Assembly (NCBI GenBank): GCA_040954595.2
Contig: CM082581.2
Span: 496,001 to 560,000, forward strand
Direction of reading: 5' to 3'
DNA: 64,000 nt
DNA from: Balanoglossus misakiensis
Taxonomy: Eukaryota; Hemichordata
Position 1 is the stretch's first letter. Each line of letters begins with the position of its first letter. The position numbers and the translations under genes were made by a program. The notes below the pieces were generated by a model, which saw only the letters and a list, made by a program, of their open reading frames with translations, ran no database searches and was not told where the DNA came from. Positions 12,837 through 23,900 of this stretch are shown here, piece after piece.

Positions 12837-12942
12837 CTGTCAAACACAATTGATTTGTTGTTTTTCGAAAGATGAAATTTTGAAAGTTAGAGTATCCAAC
12901 TGCAAAATGCATTATTTGACAAGACGTAAATTGAGCACCTGC

Positions 12943-13019
12943 CACTTGCTCCAGACAACCCGTAGCTCTTACAAAGGTACTCATAGTCACCAGTAATGTG
13001 TACGCGGAGTAACCATTCC
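12943..13019 (-). CDS. RAG1-like gene, exon 5 (GDYEYLC motif)
   Basis: Short exon after the acceptor CACTGTTTAG; it encodes EWLLRVHITGDYEYLCKSYG and LSGAS. To stay in phase with exon 6 it must end at 12943 using a GC donor (GCAGGT), a rare but known intron class. The ordinary GT four bases further on (12938) breaks the frame. If the GC donor is not used, this copy has a second lesion. Confidence 0.6.
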
Positions 13020-13135
13020 CTAAACAGTGCACATAAAAAGAATTAAATACAAAGATAATATTCATTCATGACAAAATACAGTCATTACCCTTAGCAAGTG
13101 AAACAAGATGTAAATAAAAACAGAAAGGTACTTAC

Positions 13136-13378
13136 TTCCATTTGTGTTCATCGAGCAGATCTATTTGGCCTGAATTCACAGTCATTGCTCTGCGGAGGTT
13201 TCTGTAGCTGTCACCAGCTAGGAACAAATTCCAAACAACTGTGTTTTCAACACTGTTAGGTTGTTCAACGTTGAGGATCTGGAAGGTTTATTTCATTGAG
13301 CCACCTCCGTGATCACCACCAACTTTAATCCAGATCTCATTTGCAGGGATACCCTTGTGTGAAACAAGCTTTGATGTA
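13136..13378 (-). CDS. RAG1-like gene, exon 4 (acidic motif, in-frame stop)
   Basis: The acceptor TTTGACTAG precedes the exon; it encodes SKLVSHKGIPANEIWIKVGG, then DHGGGSMK, a TAA stop at 13288-13290, and then TFQILNVEQPNSVENTVVW and NLFLAGDSYRNLRRAM in the same frame. The sequence on both sides of the stop is clearly coding, so the stop is a lesion rather than an exon end. The donor is GTAAGT at 13135. The acidic residue in GGDHGG lies where RAG1-type enzymes carry their first catalytic aspartate (inference by position and flanking pattern only). Confidence 0.7.
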
Positions 13379-13613
13379 CTAGTCAAATAAAAAGAAATCA
13401 ACAAATTTATGAGACACATTTTCTGAAAGCAACTTTATATTGTAGGTAAAATGCTTTCAATGAGTCGTTCAAAAATGGGCACTTGTGAAATATTTTAAGG
13501 TCTATTGATTTTCATGAAACATGTGTTTTGCTGACTAAACTATTGTACATTATGCATTATGAGTATGGACTTCATGCAATAACATGTACCTTCACAGTAC
13601 CAATTTCGCCTAC

Positions 13614-13900
13614 CTTCGTAATTTCCTCAATGTTGACCAAGTGATATCAAGGTCGGTTTTCAAAAGTAACCCAGCACCAGGTGGTGCGTTAGCTGCTATG
13701 CCGAGTGATTCCAGAATTGATTCCTTATTTTCTTTGCCCATCCTTTTGAAGTCAGCACCAGCTTGTATAGTGGAGGAATCGCCTCCACCACTGACTGTCT
13801 CTCTTACTTCTTTCAAACTCTTCGACCTCTCTATTAATGTATATTTACTACAGTCCTGGCTTGTTATACGCGGTTTGGTTATTTTTGCCATGATTAAAGG
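13614..13900 (-). CDS. RAG1-like gene, exon 3
   Basis: Follows a 177-nt intron; the acceptor ACTTTGCAG precedes PLIMAKITKPR. It encodes about 95 residues including ERSKSLKEVRETVSGG and LLLKTDLDITWSTLRKLR, a basic region before the catalytic-like body. The donor is GTAGGC at 13613 and the exon ends two bases into a codon, completed by exon 4. Confidence 0.7.
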
Positions 13901-14077
13901 CTGCAAAGTAAATGATAGAATTTCCTTCTTTACAGTGTTTTTAAACATGATATAGTTTTGCTATCCTTTATGTATCAATGATTGGGTTTGACTAGCAATA
14001 TAATTTTGACATACACACAGTGACATGATTTCAAAGGTAAATCTTGAAACAGCTTTTTAAACGGATCTCATACTCAC

Positions 14078-14675
14078 TTGTCCCCCTGTCTTAAATCTAA
14101 CGGTGTTGTCCTCTGCCATGCTCATCTTTTCTTTCAGAATTCTGGTAGCCAGGACTTCAAACTCTCTGTATTCTCTGAACAGATGCATTCTATCCAGAAT
14201 TGTAGAAGTAGCTGTGGTAGTTGACTGTAGTGGCGAAGTTTGCTCTGTTGCTTCATGATCTTTGACTATTTTACAATAGTCGTGGTCGCGATATAATGGC
14301 AATGAAAATTTGCATTGCTGCATATGTACAGATAACTCTTCCAGGGGCATATGAGAGGTGCACCCATACATGACATTGTCACAAGATACAACAAGGGATG
14401 ACAAGACATTTGTAACTACAATTGGAACACTAACAATTGATGACACAGATATAGGAACACGACAAACTGGACATGTATGAGACGGAGACTGTACACGCCA
14501 CTCACATAGACATTCACAACAGAAAGTATGGGGCCCCTCACATAAAACCTGTAAACAGCTATCTGTGACACTTTTACAAATCGGACATTCAAAGTCTTTT
14601 GATACAGGGCTCTTGAACCTCTCATGGCTCAGTTCCAGTTCATGGCGAAACCGTTTGCTTGCTCTTAAGCGTGCA
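14078..14675 (-). CDS. RAG1-like gene, exon 2 (RING and zinc finger)
   Basis: About 199 residues in one open frame. The RING has the spacing C-x2-C, C-x3-H-x2-C-x2-C, C-x2-C. It is followed by the hydrophobic stretch SSLVVSC and a finger with C-x6-C-x11-H-x3-C, the same order as the RING and adjacent zinc finger of RAG1. A serine/threonine-rich linker follows. The exon ends at FKTGGQ with donor GTGAGT at 14077. RAG1's RING is a dimerisation and ubiquitin-ligase module; that role is not demonstrated here. Confidence 0.75.
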
Positions 14676-14817
14676 CTGTTACACAACGCCTATGTGTCTT
14701 GTCGCTTCCTTTCGTCTTCTAATTCAACGGTCTTGCTGGTTTCTCCATCCTGTAAGCCCTTTGGCACGTTTACATATTTTGACCGTCCTTTCCATTGCCT
14801 TTTCCTGCCACCCTTAC

Positions 14818-15125
14818 ACAACACAGAACACACAGTACACCCTCCTATCCAGAATCCTGGTGTGTTTTGTCCAGTCAAATACTTTTATCTTGGTGGCATA
14901 TGATCTACCAACAATCTTTGCCTTCTTGTGTTGTTCAGACACTCGCTTACAATCCTTACATATGAAATTAGGGTGAATGGTTTCACAATCATCATCGAGG
15001 TTGACACCAAAGCCCTCGACAATTTCTGGTGTTTTCTCATACCTGGTGTTGTTCGATAGCTTCTCTGCACAAATTCGGCATCGTTTTGAAACTAAATTTC
15101 GATGAAACTCTATATTTCTGTACAT
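14818..15125 (-). CDS. RAG1-like gene, exon 1 (N-terminal zinc region)
   Basis: Codes from ATG at 15125 for about 102 residues with CRIC, then ETIHPNFICKDC, then FDWTKH and YCVFC. This order matches the zinc-binding N-terminal region of RAG1 (a CxxC, then the TIHP...FC..C block, then a W..H...CxxC block). I end the exon at 14818 because a good donor (GT followed by AAGG) lies there and joining to the acceptor at 14676 keeps phase. The alternative is that the purine-rich 14676-14817 stretch is coding in another frame and the copy has a frameshift plus a TAG at 14690-14692. Confidence 0.65.
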
Positions 15126-15776
15126 GGTGACGCGAGCCGACTGCACAGACGTCAAACTTCAAAAGTGGCGCACTTTTTTCTGTTTACACCGGTAGACGCC
15201 GTGTCCATAGCGACAGGGACATAATAGAACACAACACATGTATTCGTCACACGCATACCACACATAGAGTAGGGCTTCTCACTTCCGCGTACTTCGAGAA
15301 AATACGCCAGAATAATACAAAATCCGACGACACAAAACTCACATAAAACGATTAATAAATAGACAACAATCATGAAAAAACTTGTCTGTTGCAGTTGCAA
15401 TGCGATTATTATTTCAAAATCTGCATCGAAAAATACATTACAGTTCGAATCTCACCAAAATATGATCGCCGCCATATTAGAACTGCGCGGCCACGCATTG
15501 CGACCATTAATCGCTCGCTACTCACAAACGGTCGCACAGTTTTTCATGCCACTGCCTCCTGGGAAGGATAGATGGTTAGTGAATCCTGTGGATACGTTCA
15601 TTTTTCCCGCAAGTTCAAGCGATTCTTCACCAATCCAAGGAAATTGTACCGATTCTGAGGCATGCCGAACGAAGTCTCGTAAATTACCACAAATTCTCGC
15701 TCTATTGTAATTCTCGTTCTGTTTGTTGTTTGTTATTTCTTTCCTCAAACCAAATCCCATTAGTCTAACACGGGGA
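15126..15776. other. 5' flank of the RAG1-like gene
   Basis: About 650 bp of balanced composition upstream of the start codon, up to the satellite edge. It must hold any promoter and transposon end. A plus-strand open frame at 15372-15710 shows no recognisable domain and I do not call it a gene. No clear TATA element or inverted repeat was found. Confidence 0.5.
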
Positions 15777-18615
15777 ATCGCATGTGTGTAGGGGGGGGGG
15801 GGGAAACAGAGTGGTTCAATACTACAAGTATTATATATCAGCTAATTTTCGACAATCATCTAAAATCTAAATCATTTTTTCATATTTGGATATCTGATGA
15901 TGTATGAAATTTCCATTATATGTAAAAATGGTGCTGATTATAAAAAATGCACTCTGATTTAATACAAAATTGCGTTTTATTCGTTTTTGCACCAAAAAGG
16001 TCATTTTTAGGCAAAACATTCTTTATTTTTTTAATTCGGTGACCTGATCATATATAAACAATTGCTTGTATGTTAAAAGTTTTTATGACTTTTAAAAGCA
16101 GTGACACTGGCGGCATTCAACACGAAAATAACAATTTTAGCCACAATTTGGTCAAAATGGTAAATTTTTGAAAATTACAAAAAAATACCTGTTTTCTACA
16201 TTTTCGGAAATCTGACGGAGTATAGAATGCTCTTCGTATATATATATCGATACAAATTCCTCAAAAAACGGCCAATTTGGCTCACTGCAGACAAAATTGC
16301 GTTTTACCAAATTTTCCTTGAAAATGTCATTTTTAGAAAAGAAAAAAAAAAAACCTTTGTTCTTCGAATTTGGTGCCCTGATCATATATGACATGTTGAT
16401 TATATGTTAAAACTTTCGACCACTCCAAAAATGCAGAGATATTGATGGAATTCAAGAAAAAATAGCCATTTTGGCCATATTTTGACAAAAATGGTAAATT
16501 TATAAAAAATCATAAAAAAATAACTCTTTTCTTCATTTTCGGAAATATTATGGAGCATGAAGTGTCGTTCTCTTGTAAAAAGTGCTGCAAATTCCAGAAA
16601 AGGCGGTATAATTTGAATCACCCAAGACAAAATTACCATTTTCGACTTTTTTTCGAAAAATTGTCTTTTTTACAAAATAAATAAGAATAAATTCTTTTCT
16701 TAGTTTCAAACGGGTAGAGATACTTTCCACACGGGTTTTCTAACATTGAATTCCCATTCATCAACTCAGATTTCCTACAGCATAAGTCGGCTAAAACCCT
16801 GACACTCTAGAGCAGAAACAGTTGCACACTGGTAACGTTGAACAAGTCGATTTTTCTACGGCCTGGCTCGGCTAAATCTCCGTCACAATATGACAGACAC
16901 TAGCGTACGTTAGCAACGGTGATCAAGTCAGATTTTCTACGGCATGGCTTGGATAAAGCCCCGGCACTCTAGAGCAGAAACACGCGTACAGAGACCACGT
17001 TGATCAAGTCTGATCTCCTACGGCTTGGCTCGACTAAAACCCCGGCACACTATGACAGACACTAGCGTTCGTTAGCAACGTTGATCAAGTCAGATTTCCT
17101 ACAGCATGGCTTGGCTAAAGCCCTGGCACTCTAGAGCAGAAACACGCGTACAGAGACCACGTTGATCTACTCACATTTCCTTCGGCCTGGCACGGCTGAT
17201 GCCCCGGCACTATATATAGGACACAGACTGGCGTAAGTTAACAACGTTAATCACGTCGGGTTTCCTACGGCCTGGCTCAGCTGAAGCCCCGGCACTCTAG
17301 AGCAGAAACAGGCGTACATTGACCACGTTGATCAAGTCAGATTTCCTACGGCGTGACTCGGCTGGTGCACCGGCTCTATATGACACAGACTGGCGTAAGT
17401 TATCAACGGTGATTACGTCGGATTTCCTACGGCCTGGTTTAGCTGAAGCCCCGGCACTTTAGAGCGGAAACACGCGTACAGAGACCACGTTGATCAAGTC
17501 TGATCTCCTACGGCTTGGCTCGACTAAAACCCCGGCACACTATGACAGACACTAGCGTTCGTTAGCAACGTTGATCATGTCAGATTTCCTACGGCATGGC
17601 TTGGCTAAAGCCCTGGCACTCTAGAGCAGAAACACTCGTACAGAGACCACGTTGATCTACTCACATTTCCTTAGGCCTGGCACGGCTGATGCCCCGGCAC
17701 TATATATAGGACACAGACTGGCGTAAGTAAACAACGGTAATCACGTCGGGTTTCCTACGGCCTGGCTTGGCTAAAGCCCTGGCACTCTAGAGCAGAAACA
17801 CGCGTACAGAGACCACGTTGATCAAGTCAGATTTTGCTACGGCGTGACTTGGCTGGTGCACCGGCTCTATATGACACAGACTGGCGTAAGTTATCAACGG
17901 TGATTACGTCGGATTTCCTACGGCCTGGTTTAGCTGAAGCCCCGGCACTTTAGAGCGGAAACACGCGTACATTGACCACGATGATCAAGTCAGATCTCCT
18001 ACGGCCTGGCTCGACTAAAACCCCGGCACACCATGACAGACACTAGCGTTCGTTAGCAACGGTGATCAAGTCGGATTTCCTTCGGCCTGGCTCTGCAAAA
18101 GACCCGACACTCTAGTACAAAGACGTCGGCAAGTCGGGCAAACCGAAGAGGGAAAGTCACAGCGGTTCAACACTCGACATTTGTTCGGGTAGGACTGCAT
18201 TATTGCCTGTCAATTTATAGAGAAAGCCCGAATTTAACCAGGGCGTTTCAAACACCGACGTTAGTTGGGGGCACGGCCTGCAGTACTGCCGGGTAAGCTG
18301 ACATCGGCGTACCGCATATAATGTAGGGGGGGGGGACAGAACGGTTCAATACTACATTTATTAGATATCAGCTAATTTTGGACAATCATCTAAAATCTAA
18401 ATCATTTTTTCATATTTGGATATCTGATGATGTATGAAATTTCCATTATATGTAAAAATGGTGCTGATTATAAAAAATGCACTCTGATTTAATACAAAAT
18501 TGCGTTTTATTCGTTTTTGCACCAAAAAGGTCATTTTTAGGCAAAATATTCTTTATTTTTTTAATTCGGTGACCTGATCATATATAAACAATTGCATGTA
18601 TGTTAAAAGTTTTTA
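15777..18615. repeat. Satellite block 2
   Basis: Resumes at a unit end (G-run 15791-15803), contains one complete long unit (to the G-run 18326-18335) and the first part of the next. This unit carries an enlarged 81-bp array: the segment from the 'gagcggaaacacgcgtacagag' joint at 17462 repeats variants already used upstream, so the array grew by internal duplication. It stops at 18615 where the 2.35-kb insertion begins. Confidence 0.92.
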
Positions 18616-18639
18616 GCTCACGTGAAAATCACGTGAGCT
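18615..18639. repeat. Perfect hairpin at the left end of the 2.35-kb insertion
   Basis: Two 11-bp arms, AGCTCACGTGA and its exact complement TCACGTGAGCT, with a 3-base AAA loop. Each arm contains the palindrome CACGTG. Confidence 0.85.
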
Positions 18640-18652
18640 TATGGTTTAGCGA

Positions 18653-18685
<33 letters not shown>

Positions 18686-20964
18686 GTGTGTGTCTGTCTG
18701 TATACCCGATATCTCAAGAACCGCTGAACCGATTTCAACCAAATTTAGTACACAGGTTCAGATATTATATGGCAAGAACTGAAAAGGTTTTGGTGGGTGT
18801 GGCTTTGATATTAATGAAGTTATTAAAGTTTTAATTTTTCTATTACATGGTTGTCTATGAGAGCTTTCGTTAATGCCGCATATATGACCAGTGGAAACGA
18901 TAGTTTGAGGAGATCGACTGTTTGAGGGCGCTGTGAAATGAGACATTCCTGGCGATATTGCCGTGGTTCTGTCCATGCTCAGACGCTGTACCCGTCGTTA
19001 CGAATAACTTCCCTACGTGAATCCACAAGGAAGCTAACGTTGTTTAGCTGCTTCATAGAACGTAAATTGTTAATCTACAGGACCGTCAGACGAATACTCT
19101 TTTCAAATGAAGTTTGAAACTACTTACGAGTAAGTTAGTGGAGACAATATGGCGGATAGTTGGCGTGCAGCCGAATCCGCGTTATGACTATGACGTGACC
19201 CATTCATCAAGACAAACCGTAAATGATTCACGCATATTGTGGTCCTCACGCAGTCAATCTCAAAATGTCACCAGGCTTTCTATTTGTCTATTGTTCAGAG
19301 AAAAATAACAAGGCGGTTGATCACACTCAACAGTAAAATCCGTTTTGTGTGTTTATAGACAGTCTGTTATCGCCAATACTATATAGCGATTGCTAGATGG
19401 CCTACCCAATATGTGATCGAGCGAGAATGATAACATTGAATGTCTGTTCAGATCTCATTCCGTACGTCATACGTCAACATTTCGATTTCGATTTAATCCA
19501 TTCATAAAGAATTTAGAGAAAGTCGTCTTGAATTGTGACCCCGACTAACAATTTTACGATGATTTTTTGGCGACGGAATACACGAGACGCCATTGCATAA
19601 CTATGTCAGCTGGACTTCCAAGGTTACCATTTTGTGTGTATGGAATCTTATCACAGAGACTACGTACTTTGACCACGGGCGTCATGGAACAATAAAGTGT
19701 ATGGATAATTTAGCATAGGCCTAAACGAACACACAATAAGTTATTTCGTGTTTTTTTGTATATGAACGAGAACTACACTCACGGACGGCCTAGCTACAGC
19801 TGGACCTGCAAAATATGCGAGCGAACGCACTAGCGCTGCGGAAGTGATGTCGCAATCTACAACCGCACGCGCGCACGCGCCCGGCCCAGCGCGCGCGGCA
19901 GACGATCGTACGACTCATTTGCTAGCCAGGACAGACGCGTTCGTATACGGTGTATGTTAGGAAGGGTATGCAATCGCTCTCACGGAGTCTGGCGACGTGC
20001 GTTACCAAAAAGGGGGGGGGGGGGACAGGGGGGACACTTTGTTCTACGGAGCATCGAAGTGTAGTCAAATATTTTTTATGAATTTTTGGGGGAATTTTCT
20101 GCAGTTTTGTTAAAAAAATTCTTCTCTGAAATTACATGTCCAATTGATTGGAAACTTGGTATGGAGGTTCATAGGGCTTACCTGAATCACATTTGTGCAA
20201 ACGGTGGTGAAATTTTGCAAAAATGCATTTTTGGGCAATATTTCCTGTTTTTGTCAAAAAATCAAATCCTGTGAAACTGTAAGTGCAATTGTTTTGATAC
20301 TTTGTATTTGGGTTTCTAGGGGTGATCTCAGTCAGATATGATCAAATTGTAATGAAATTTGCATAATTGTATTTTTTGGGAATTTCTGCAGGGTTTGGCC
20401 AAATAGTCTTCAGTAAAACCACAAGTCCAATTGATTGGAAACTTTGAATGGGAATTCATATATGTGATATCAGTCAGATTTGTCTGAATTTCCTGTTGTT
20501 TGCCAAAATGTCTTCCTTATTGAAACTTGTTAAAGAGGTTCTTAGGCATGAACAGAAATCAAGACCTGATGTAAACTCAGAATTGAAAAGAAATGTTTTT
20601 ATTCAAATATTGTCGAAATATCAATATGTGTGATAGTGTACTTTTCTATCCTGGTTATGGTTTAAATATGGAGTTGTCACAATAATGAAATAATAAGAGG
20701 CACTGATCAGTATTCAACAATTAGGTTACAAGGGGGAGTGCAGGGGTTTCAAGCTAAACTTATTTTTTGTTATTTGACATCGTCCCTAACCCCTTACAAA
20801 AATTGACAAGGCAACAATTCCACAAACATTCCACAATGGTGCAACACACAACCCTTACACCATATACACTATAAACCAAAATGGTTTAAAACTGGTTTTT
20901 CTAATCTTGTTATTCTGTCAACCAATCACAGTACTGCACGTGAGCATATTCAGTTAATATCTGG
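18616..20964. mobile_element. Unclassified 2.35-kb insertion with terminal hairpin
   Basis: The satellite reads continuously across the two ends if this segment is removed; TTA occurs at both borders (18613-18615 and 20965-20967), so a 3-bp (or TA) target duplication is likely. The left end begins with a perfect hairpin; the right end contains CACGTGAGC at 20937-20945, an inverted match to the hairpin arm, 19 bp from the border. Inside are a TG microsatellite, a segment reading CCCGATATCTCAAGAACCGC that I have met in invertebrate intergenic repeats, a GC-rich purine/pyrimidine alternation near 19860-19900, a G-run at 20012-20024, and two ~294-bp tandem copies sharing TCCAATTGATTGGAAACTT (near 20133 and 20427). 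No transposase frame is present, so it is non-autonomous or a captured genomic fragment. Confidence 0.55.
18652..18700. repeat. TG-rich microsatellite
   Basis: TG dinucleotide run broken by TATG and TCTG units. Confidence 0.9.
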
Positions 20965-23900
20965 TTATGACTTTTAAAAGCAGTGACACAGGCGGCATTC
21001 AACACGAAAATAACAATTTTAGCCACAATTTGGTCAAAATGGTAAATTTTTGAAAATTACAAAAATACCTGTTTTCTACATTTTCGGAATTCTGATGGAG
21101 TATCGAATGCTCTTCGTATATATATATCGATACAAATTCCACAATAAACGGCAAATTTGGCTCACTGCAGACAAAATTGCGTTTTACCAAATTTTCCTTG
21201 AAAATGTCATTTTTAGAAAAAAAAATAAAAAAACCTTTGTTCTTCGAATTTGGTGCCCTGATCATATATGACATGTTGATTATATGTTAAAACTTTCGAC
21301 CACTCCAAAAATGCAGAGATAGTGACGGAATTCAAGAAAAAATAGCCATTTTGGCCATATTTTGACAGAAATGGTAAATTTTTAAAAAATCATAAAACAT
21401 TAACTCTTTTCTTATTTTTTCGGAAATATTATGGAGCATGAAGTGTCGTTCTCTTGTAAAAAGTGCTGCAAATTCCAGAAAAGGCGGTATAATTTAAATC
21501 ACCCAAGACAAAATTACCATTTTCGACTTTTTTTCGAAAAATTGTCTTTTTTACAAAATAAATAAGAATAAATTCTTTTCTTAGTTTCAAACGGGTAGAG
21601 ATACTTTCCACACGGGTTTTCTAACATTGAATTCCCGTTCATCAACTCAGATTTCCTACAGCATAAGTCGGCTAAAACCCTGACACTCTAGAGCAGAAAC
21701 AGTTGCACACTGGTAACGTTGAACAAGTCGATTTTTCTACGGCCTGGCTCGGCTAAATCTCCGTCACAATATGACAGACACTAGCGTACGTTAGCAACGG
21801 TGATCAAGTCAGATTTTCTACGGCATGGCTTGGATAAAGCCCCGGCACTCTAGAGCAGAAACACGCGTACAGAGACCACGTTGATCTACTCACATTTCCT
21901 TCGGCCTAGCACGGCTGATGCCCCGGCACTATATATAGGACACAGGCTGGCGTAAGTTAACATCGGTACTCACGTCGGGTTTCCTACGGCCTGGCTCAGC
22001 TGAAGCCCCGGCACTCTAGAGCAGAAACAGGCGTACATTGACCACGTTGATCAAGTCAGATTTCCTACGGCGTGACTCGGCTGGTGCACCGGCTCTATAT
22101 GACACAGACTGGCGTAAGTTATCAACGGTGATTACGTTGGATTTCCTACGGCCTGGTTTAGCTGAAGCCCCGGCACTTTAAATAAGAGCGGAATCACGCG
22201 TACATTGACCACGATGATCAAGTCAGATCTCCTACGGCCTTGCTCGACTAAAACCCCGGCACACCATGACAGACACTAGCGTTCGTTAGCAACGGTGATC
22301 AAGTCGGATTTCCTTCGGCCTGGCTCTGCAAAAGACCCGACACTCTAGTACAAAGACGTTGGCTAAGTCGGGCAAACCGAAGAGGGAAAGTCACAGCGGG
22401 TCAACACTCGACATTTGTTCGGGTAGGACTGCATTATTGCCTGTCAATTTATAGAGAAAGCCCGAATTTAACCAGGGCGTTTCAAACACTGACGTTAGTT
22501 GGGGGCACGGCCTGCAGTACTGCCGGGTAAGCTGACATCGGCGTACCGCATATAATGTAGGGGGGGGGGGGGACAGAACGGTTCAATACTACATTTATTA
22601 GATATCAGCTAATTTTGGACAATCATCTAAAATCTAAATCATTTTTTCATATTTGGATATCTGATGATGTATGAAATTTCCATTATATGTAAAAATGGTG
22701 CTGATTATAAAAAATGCACTCTGAATGAGCTGATTTAATACAAAATTGCGTTTTATTCGTTTTTGCACCAAAAAGGTCATTTTTAGGCAAACATTCTTTA
22801 TTTTTTTAATTCGGTGACCTGATCATATATAAACAATTGCTTGTATGTTAAAAGTTTTTATGACTTTTAAAAGCAGTGACACTGGCGGCATTCATCACGA
22901 AAATAACAATTTTAGCCACAATTTGGTCAAAATGGTAAATTTTTGAAAATTACAAAAAATACCTGTTTTCTAAATTTTCGGAAATCTGATGGAGTATAGA
23001 ATGCTCTTCGTATGTATATATCGATACAAATTCCACAAATGACCGTCTAATTTGGCTCACTGCAGACAAAATTGCGTTTTACCAAATTTTCCTTGAAAAT
23101 GTCATTTTTAGAAGAAAAATAATAAAAAAAACCTTTGTTCTTCGAATTTGGTGCCCTGATCATATATGACATGGTGATTGTAAGTTAAGACTTTCGACCA
23201 CTCCAAAAATGCAGAGATATTGACGGAATTCAAGAAAAAATAGCCATTTTGGCCATATTTTGTCAAAAATGGTAATTTTTTAAAAAATCATAAAAAAATA
23301 ACTCTTTTCTTCATTTTCGGAAATATTATGGAGCATGAAGTGTCGTTCTCTTGTAAAAAGTGCTGCAAATTCCAGAAAAGGCGGTATAATTTGAATCACC
23401 CAAGACAAAATTACCATTTTCGACTTTTTTTCGAAAAATTGTCTTTTTTACAAAATAAATAAGAATAAATTCTTTTCTTAGTTTCAAACGGGTAGAGATA
23501 CTTTCCACACGGGTTTTCTAACATTGAATTCCCGTTCATCAACTCAGATTTCTTACAGCATAAGTCGGCTAAAACCCTGACACTCTAGAGCAGAAACAGT
23601 TGCACACTGGTAACGTTGAACAAGTCGATTTTTCTACGGCCTGGCTCGGCTAAATCTCCGTCACAATATGACAGACACTAGTGTAGGTTAGCAACGGTGA
23701 TCAAGTCAGATTTTCTACGGCATGGCTTGGATAAAGCCCCGGCACTCTAGAGCAGAAACACGCGTACAGAGACCACGTTGATCTACTCACATTTCCTTCG
23801 GCCTGGCACGGCTGATGCCCCGGCACTATATATAGGACACAGACTGGCGTAAGTTAACAACGGTAATCACGTCGGGTTTCCTACGGCCTGGCTCAGCTGA

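Larger units (their letters stand above)
10095..15125 (-). pseudogene. RAG1-like (N-RAG-TP-type) zinc-finger/RING transposase gene, ten exons, one in-frame stop
   Basis: Ten exons on the minus strand join in consistent phase into 916 codons. From the N-terminus: a RAG1-type zinc region (C16, C19, then IHPNFICKDC at 50-59, then C98/C101), a C3HC4 RING (CPIC at 133-136 through CPVC at 171-174), a C-C-H-C finger (C201, C208, H220, C224), then a transposase-like body with GGDHGG around D420, GDYEYLC around D490, CLWC at 509-512, LHISLGIF at 578-585, an aspartate run near 668, and a C-terminal part with GLGLFSEQGIES. RAG1 cuts and joins DNA with a DDE-type RNase-H-fold catalytic core; the acidic residues listed are candidates only. 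A TAA at 13288-13290 (codon 428) interrupts the frame, so this copy should not make full-length protein unless the stop is an allele or error. The ATG at 15125 has a good context (GTCACCATG). Family assignment is from motifs; no search was run. Confidence 0.75.
9737..15776 (-). mobile_element. Island carrying a RAG1-like transposase gene, inserted in the satellite
   Basis: Non-satellite DNA replaces about 480 bp of a satellite unit: the left flank stops after GAAGCCCCGGC and the right flank resumes at about CGCATGTGTGTA before the G-run. The island holds one minus-strand spliced gene and little else. RAG1-like proteins of this type are known from transposons (N-RAG-TP in the sea slug Aplysia, from memory), so a DNA transposon copy is the likely reading. 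I found no convincing terminal inverted repeats: the left GATTTCCC and the inverted right GATTCCCC match only weakly. No target duplication is visible because the two flanks are not adjacent in the satellite unit. A translocated gene copy is the alternative. Confidence 0.5.

Noticed and set aside
15372-15710. Plus-strand 112-codon open frame upstream of the RAG1-like gene
   Set aside because: No domain; a CxxC near the start is the only feature, and another frame is equally open in the same stretch.
9737-15776. A RAG2-like partner gene in the island
   Set aside because: No Kelch-type repeats or PHD-like motif in any frame; only the one spliced gene is supported.
18616-20964. Helitron assignment for the hairpin-ended insertion
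   Set aside because: The hairpin sits at the very border instead of about ten bases inside a CTRR end, insertion is not between A and T, and there is no Rep/helicase frame.
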